Positions 63,554-64,000 of a stretch of 64,000 nt of DNA are shown piece after piece; the first letter of the stretch is position 1, and every line of letters starts with the position of its first letter. The notes beneath the pieces are model-generated. The model saw only the letters and a list, made by a program, of their open reading frames with translations, did no database searches and was not told the DNA's origin. This stretch comes from JALZCH01 sp036387135 (GTDB taxonomy: Bacteria; Acidobacteriota; Blastocatellia; Pyrinomonadales; Pyrinomonadaceae), in contig DASVUH010000071.1 in NCBI GenBank assembly GCA_036387135.1, forward strand, positions 157,797 to 221,796, in the 5' to 3' direction. A program made the translations under genes and the position numbers.

Positions 63554-64000
63554 ATTTCCTCCTTCGGGAGGTCATTTAATTGATTGAGTTTTGGAAATTG
63601 AGAGATATGCGGTTGGAAAACTTTTCTCGTAACCTTTTGGTGCTTAATTCTGGAGATTTTTCCTGAGAGGACAACAAAACCGCTCTATATATTAAGGATA
63701 GCGGATAAAAATGAAGGGGAAATGAAGAAAAGATGATTCTCTTTTTCTCGGTTCAAACAGAATGATCCGTTGAGGAGCAAGGAGAGTTAGTCAGAAAAGA
63801 ACAAAAGAATTACTCACAGATCTATCGAGTTAAGAAAAATCAGGGGAAATTGCCTGAATAGGCAACTTTTTCCCGCTATTTTTGTCTTTCGGCAACTGTT
63901 AGGCTTTAGGCAGACGCAATTAAAAACCAAACTCATCATTAACAAAAACAAAGATGCCAAACATCAACTCAAGTTCGCTGGCTCTCAGGCGGAAGCGCCT
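63554..64000. other. Island interior upstream of the integrase, no gene seen
   Basis: This 447-bp stretch contains the start-site hairpin at 63558-63571 and otherwise only AT-rich sequence without a supported open frame, RNA gene or repeat. Its GC content and lack of features fit accessory DNA. Confidence 0.45.
63558..63571 (-). promoter_or_regulatory. Hairpin sequestering the integrase Shine-Dalgarno
   Basis: On the integrase mRNA, CCTCC-CGAA-GGAGG forms a tight stem-loop in which the GGAGG is the Shine-Dalgarno located 4 nt before the ATG. Confidence 0.6.

Noticed and set aside
1..64000. CRISPR arrays and rRNA genes
   Set aside because: No regularly spaced direct repeats and no rRNA-like sequence were seen anywhere in the window.

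Overview
The window looks like a chromosomal stretch of a member of the Acidobacteriota, probably of the Blastocatellia/Pyrinomonadaceae type. This is inferred from a VWFA-related acidobacterial secreted protein (59.7-60.9 kb), a carboxypeptidase-regulatory/TonB-dependent receptor, two very large M36 metalloproteases with repeat tails, a tricorn-type S41 protease, and moderate GC with densely packed genes. No rRNA locus or phylogenetic marker other than rpsA is present, so the assignment is an inference.

Layout. 1-2638: C-terminally truncated (by the window edge) patatin-like phospholipase. 2.7-10 kb: small membrane proteins, a LytS/LytTR two-component pair, a tricorn-like protease and a cyclic-phosphate-processing receiver protein, all on the minus strand. 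10.3-27.8 kb: DnaC-like helicase loader, M36 protease with a six-repeat C-terminal tail, DinG-like helicase, small genes and queD, a second M36 protease carrying both dockerin-like and cohesin-like domains, and a TonB-dependent receptor. 27.8-32.3 kb: accessory region with a solitary Clp-N protein, a nitrilase-family enzyme, a CBS protein, and two short gene cassettes bounded by attC-like imperfect palindromes. No integrase is visible. 32.2-36.2 kb: minus-strand operon phzF-like, ypdA, UPF0324 transporter, LMW phosphatase, YkgJ cysteine-cluster protein. 36.6-40.6 kb: rpsA, HU, HIT, BON lipoprotein. 40.6-49.6 kb: BlaI/BlaR1-like pair with a polysaccharide-deacetylase-like tail, an SLC13 permease, a winged-helix/hydrolase/pseudo-cyclase fusion, a small HTH-like protein and a large secreted protein. 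49.8-51.8 kb: AT-rich, frameshifted OLD-like ATPase/nuclease. 51.9-60.9 kb: msrPQ, hemerythrin, metallo-beta-lactamase-fold enzyme, SpoIIE phosphatase, deoB and the VWFA protein. 61.2-64 kb: tRNA-Val, a decayed integration remnant ending in a degenerate tRNA-Val copy, then tRNA-Asp overlapped by an intact tyrosine integrase. The integrase marks the start of an island that continues past the right edge.

The most unusual feature is the 30.4-32.3 kb array. In each of two cassettes the left boundary box is exactly complementary over 9 bases to the box that follows the cassette gene (GTTCTGCGC/GCGCAGAAC and GTTAGGCGC/GCGCCTAAC). That is what an excised integron-type cassette would need to rebuild its attC site. 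A duplicated piece of the 3' end of the ykgJ gene follows the cassette-terminal palindromes, which suggests repeated insertion at one spot. The whole looks like a cluster of attC sites lacking an integron integrase, or a related cassette system.

Start codons were moved inward where a better ATG or Shine-Dalgarno sequence supported it. Promoters, terminators and repeats were located by eye. Family assignments rest on recognised motifs and not on database searches.
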